A DNA stretch of 64,000 bases from the NCBI GenBank assembly GCA_942493375.1, contig OW818698.1, forward strand, positions 2,728,001-2,792,000. The letters run 5' to 3'. The notes under the pieces were generated by a model. The model ran no database searches and was not told where the DNA came from. It was given only the letters and a program-made list of their open reading frames with translations. Of this stretch, positions 63,057 to 64,000 are shown piece by piece. Position numbers and translations under genes: made by a program. Each line of letters opens with the position of its first letter. Positions within the stretch are counted from its first letter, which is position 1. The DNA is from G942493375 sp942493375. Lineage in GTDB: Bacteria > Armatimonadota > UBA5829.

Positions 63057-63419
63057 ATGGCTACTCTGATAAATTCAGCAACAATAATCCAAGCTGCAGG
63101 CAATAAACCGAAAGTTATTGAGGAATTTATAGGTAGAGTTAACTCTTCGACTTCAGATGTTAGCATCGCCAGGATGCGTAGTCCGTCCGGTTGGGTGGAA
63201 CCAGGTCAGACTCCTGAGTTCGACGAATATAGTATAGTCTTGTCCGGTGCTCTGCACGTCACCACTACAGCGGAGACGTTCATTGCCAGAGCCGGTGAGA
63301 CGTTTATTGCACACAAGGGAGAGTGGGTTCAATATTCTACTCCGGAGCCTGATGGGGCTGAATATATAGCGGTATGCATCCCGGCATTCTCAATGGATCT
63401 TGTACACCGTGACGAATAA
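63057..63419 (+). CDS. Cupin-domain protein, copy 2
   Basis: A 120-residue paralogue of the preceding cupin. The core TPEFDEYSIVLSGALHV and HKGEWVQYSTPEPDGAEYIA are almost identical to copy 1. AGGAG lies seven bases before ATG 63057; an ATG at 63042 is in frame but has a poorer context. Tandem gene duplication is the simplest explanation; the two differ mainly at the N-terminus. Confidence 0.82.
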   Translation: MATLINSATIIQAAGNKPKVIEEFIGRVNSSTSDVSIARMRSPSGWVEPGQTPEFDEYSIVLSGALHVTTTAETFIARAGETFIAHKGEWVQYSTPEPDGAEYIAVCIPAFSMDLVHRDE

Positions 63420-63420
63420 A

Positions 63421-63455
63421 TAATAATTGTGCATTGTCAATTATCAATTGTCCAT
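63421..63455. repeat. AT-rich inverse copy of the TTGACAATTATC-type repeat
   Basis: TTGTCAATTATCAATTGTCC sits just before the ribosome-binding site of the next gene and is the inverse of the repeat after the first cupin. Confidence 0.55.
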
Positions 63456-63474
63456 TAAAAACAGGAGCTAGACC

Positions 63475-64000
63475 ATGTATCCAAATATAGTCGGAGAGTT
63501 CGCAAAAGCAATAGCATTAAAGGAGCCTGCGAAGGTACCAGTTGTTGCCTGCAGTGAAGAGTTTGATGTGCATGTTTGCGGCGGAGGTGTCACATACAGT
63601 GAATACATCCGCGATGCGAATATAATGTCAGCTACTCAGATTGCGGCAGTGAAACGGTTTGGATACGACTGGGCCTGGCTGCAGGTTGATGACTGCATGG
63701 TTTATGAAGTGCTGGGCGTTGAAGTCCGAGGAGAGGGAGATATACTGCCTGCTACTTGCGGATACTTACCTCCAACGAGAGAAACGTTAAACTCGCTCCC
63801 CAGTATCGATGTCCGGAAAGACGGACGTTTGCCTATCTTGATTGAATCTCTAAAGAGGATCAAGGATGAGTTCGGAGAGAGTGTGTTAGTCTGCGGGAGA
63901 GTTGAAGCCCCTTTCAGTTCGGTTACACTGCTATACGGAATAGAGGCAACTATGCTCCTGCCGCTCGATGATCCAGAGTTGTTCAAAGACACACTCGAGT
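63475..64000 (+). CDS. URO-D-superfamily protein, 3' end outside window
   Basis: The first ~175 residues of a uroporphyrinogen decarboxylase/methyltransferase-superfamily protein. ATG 63475 follows AGGAG by seven bases. Features are FDVHVCGGGVTYSEYIRD, the conserved Trp/Tyr-rich KRFGYDWAWLQVDD, and CGRVEAPFSSVTLLYGIE, as in MtaA/CmuA-type methyltransferases. It is the third member of this superfamily in the window, here after two cupins, a combination that suggests one-carbon or aromatic/sugar methyl metabolism (inference). Confidence 0.82.
   Translation, partial: MYPNIVGEFAKAIALKEPAKVPVVACSEEFDVHVCGGGVTYSEYIRDANIMSATQIAAVKRFGYDWAWLQVDDCMVYEVLGVEVRGEGDILPATCGYLPPTRETLNSLPSIDVRKDGRLPILIESLKRIKDEFGESVLVCGRVEAPFSSVTLLYGIEATMLLPLDDPELFKDTLE

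Noticed and set aside
1..64000. CRISPR arrays and rRNA genes
   Set aside because: No regularly spaced direct repeats and no rRNA-like segments are visible.

Overview
The window looks like a chromosomal segment of an uncultured bacterium, most likely Armatimonadota. Two orphan prepilins carry the N-terminal cleavage signal plus the C-terminal H-x-DG-type ending that is heavily expanded in that phylum. DUF4091/GH123 proteins, parallel beta-helix proteins, uroporphyrinogen-decarboxylase-like (URO-D) proteins and a diderm-style PilB-PilT-PilC set fit the same picture. This placement is inference from gene content, not phylogeny.

Layout. 1-34.5 kb is a carbohydrate-use region: GH123-like (two), GH38-like, a sialidase-type propeller, two secreted beta-helix proteins, a GH-A-like secreted protein, a YhhN membrane protein, two URO-D-family proteins, a LacI-type regulator, a large M23-domain protein, and an ABC sugar-uptake operon (SBP-permease fusion, SBP, two permeases, a GH43-like propeller) that lacks an ATPase gene. 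34.5-40.3 kb (minus strand) is pilB-pilT-pilC followed by a sigma factor fused to a degenerate GGDEF domain. 40.6-50.3 kb (minus) holds nuoH-I-J-K-L-M-N, interrupted by a TPR lipoprotein-like/secreted gene and a GNAT gene; nuoA-G are absent. 50.5-54.2 kb (minus) has a GH20-like enzyme and a glycyl radical enzyme. 54.5-55.8 kb holds a cobalamin riboswitch with no recognisable B12 gene behind it, then a prepilin. 55.8-57.2 kb has a membrane protein and a lytic transglycosylase. 57.4-60.3 kb looks like a decayed mobile island next to tRNA-Ser: a truncated PD-(D/E)XK gene, a caspase-FGE protein, and an integrase pseudogene. 60.4-64 kb returns to glycan genes, twin cupins and a third URO-D gene cut by the window end.

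The most notable observation is the last ~100 bases of the caspase-FGE gene (57906-59639). They are sharply GC-richer than the rest of the gene and are built almost entirely of codons that arise from AAC by changing only adenines, the signature of a diversity-generating retroelement (DGR) variable region. No reverse transcriptase or template repeat is visible here, so any diversification would act in trans. Other signals: two sigma70 promoters with the same operator at identical spacing, one of them in front of the lacI-type gene; a family of at least four ~72-78 bp palindromic elements; a nuoH promoter that predicts a leaderless mRNA; and a candidate operator inside the sugar-binding-protein promoter.
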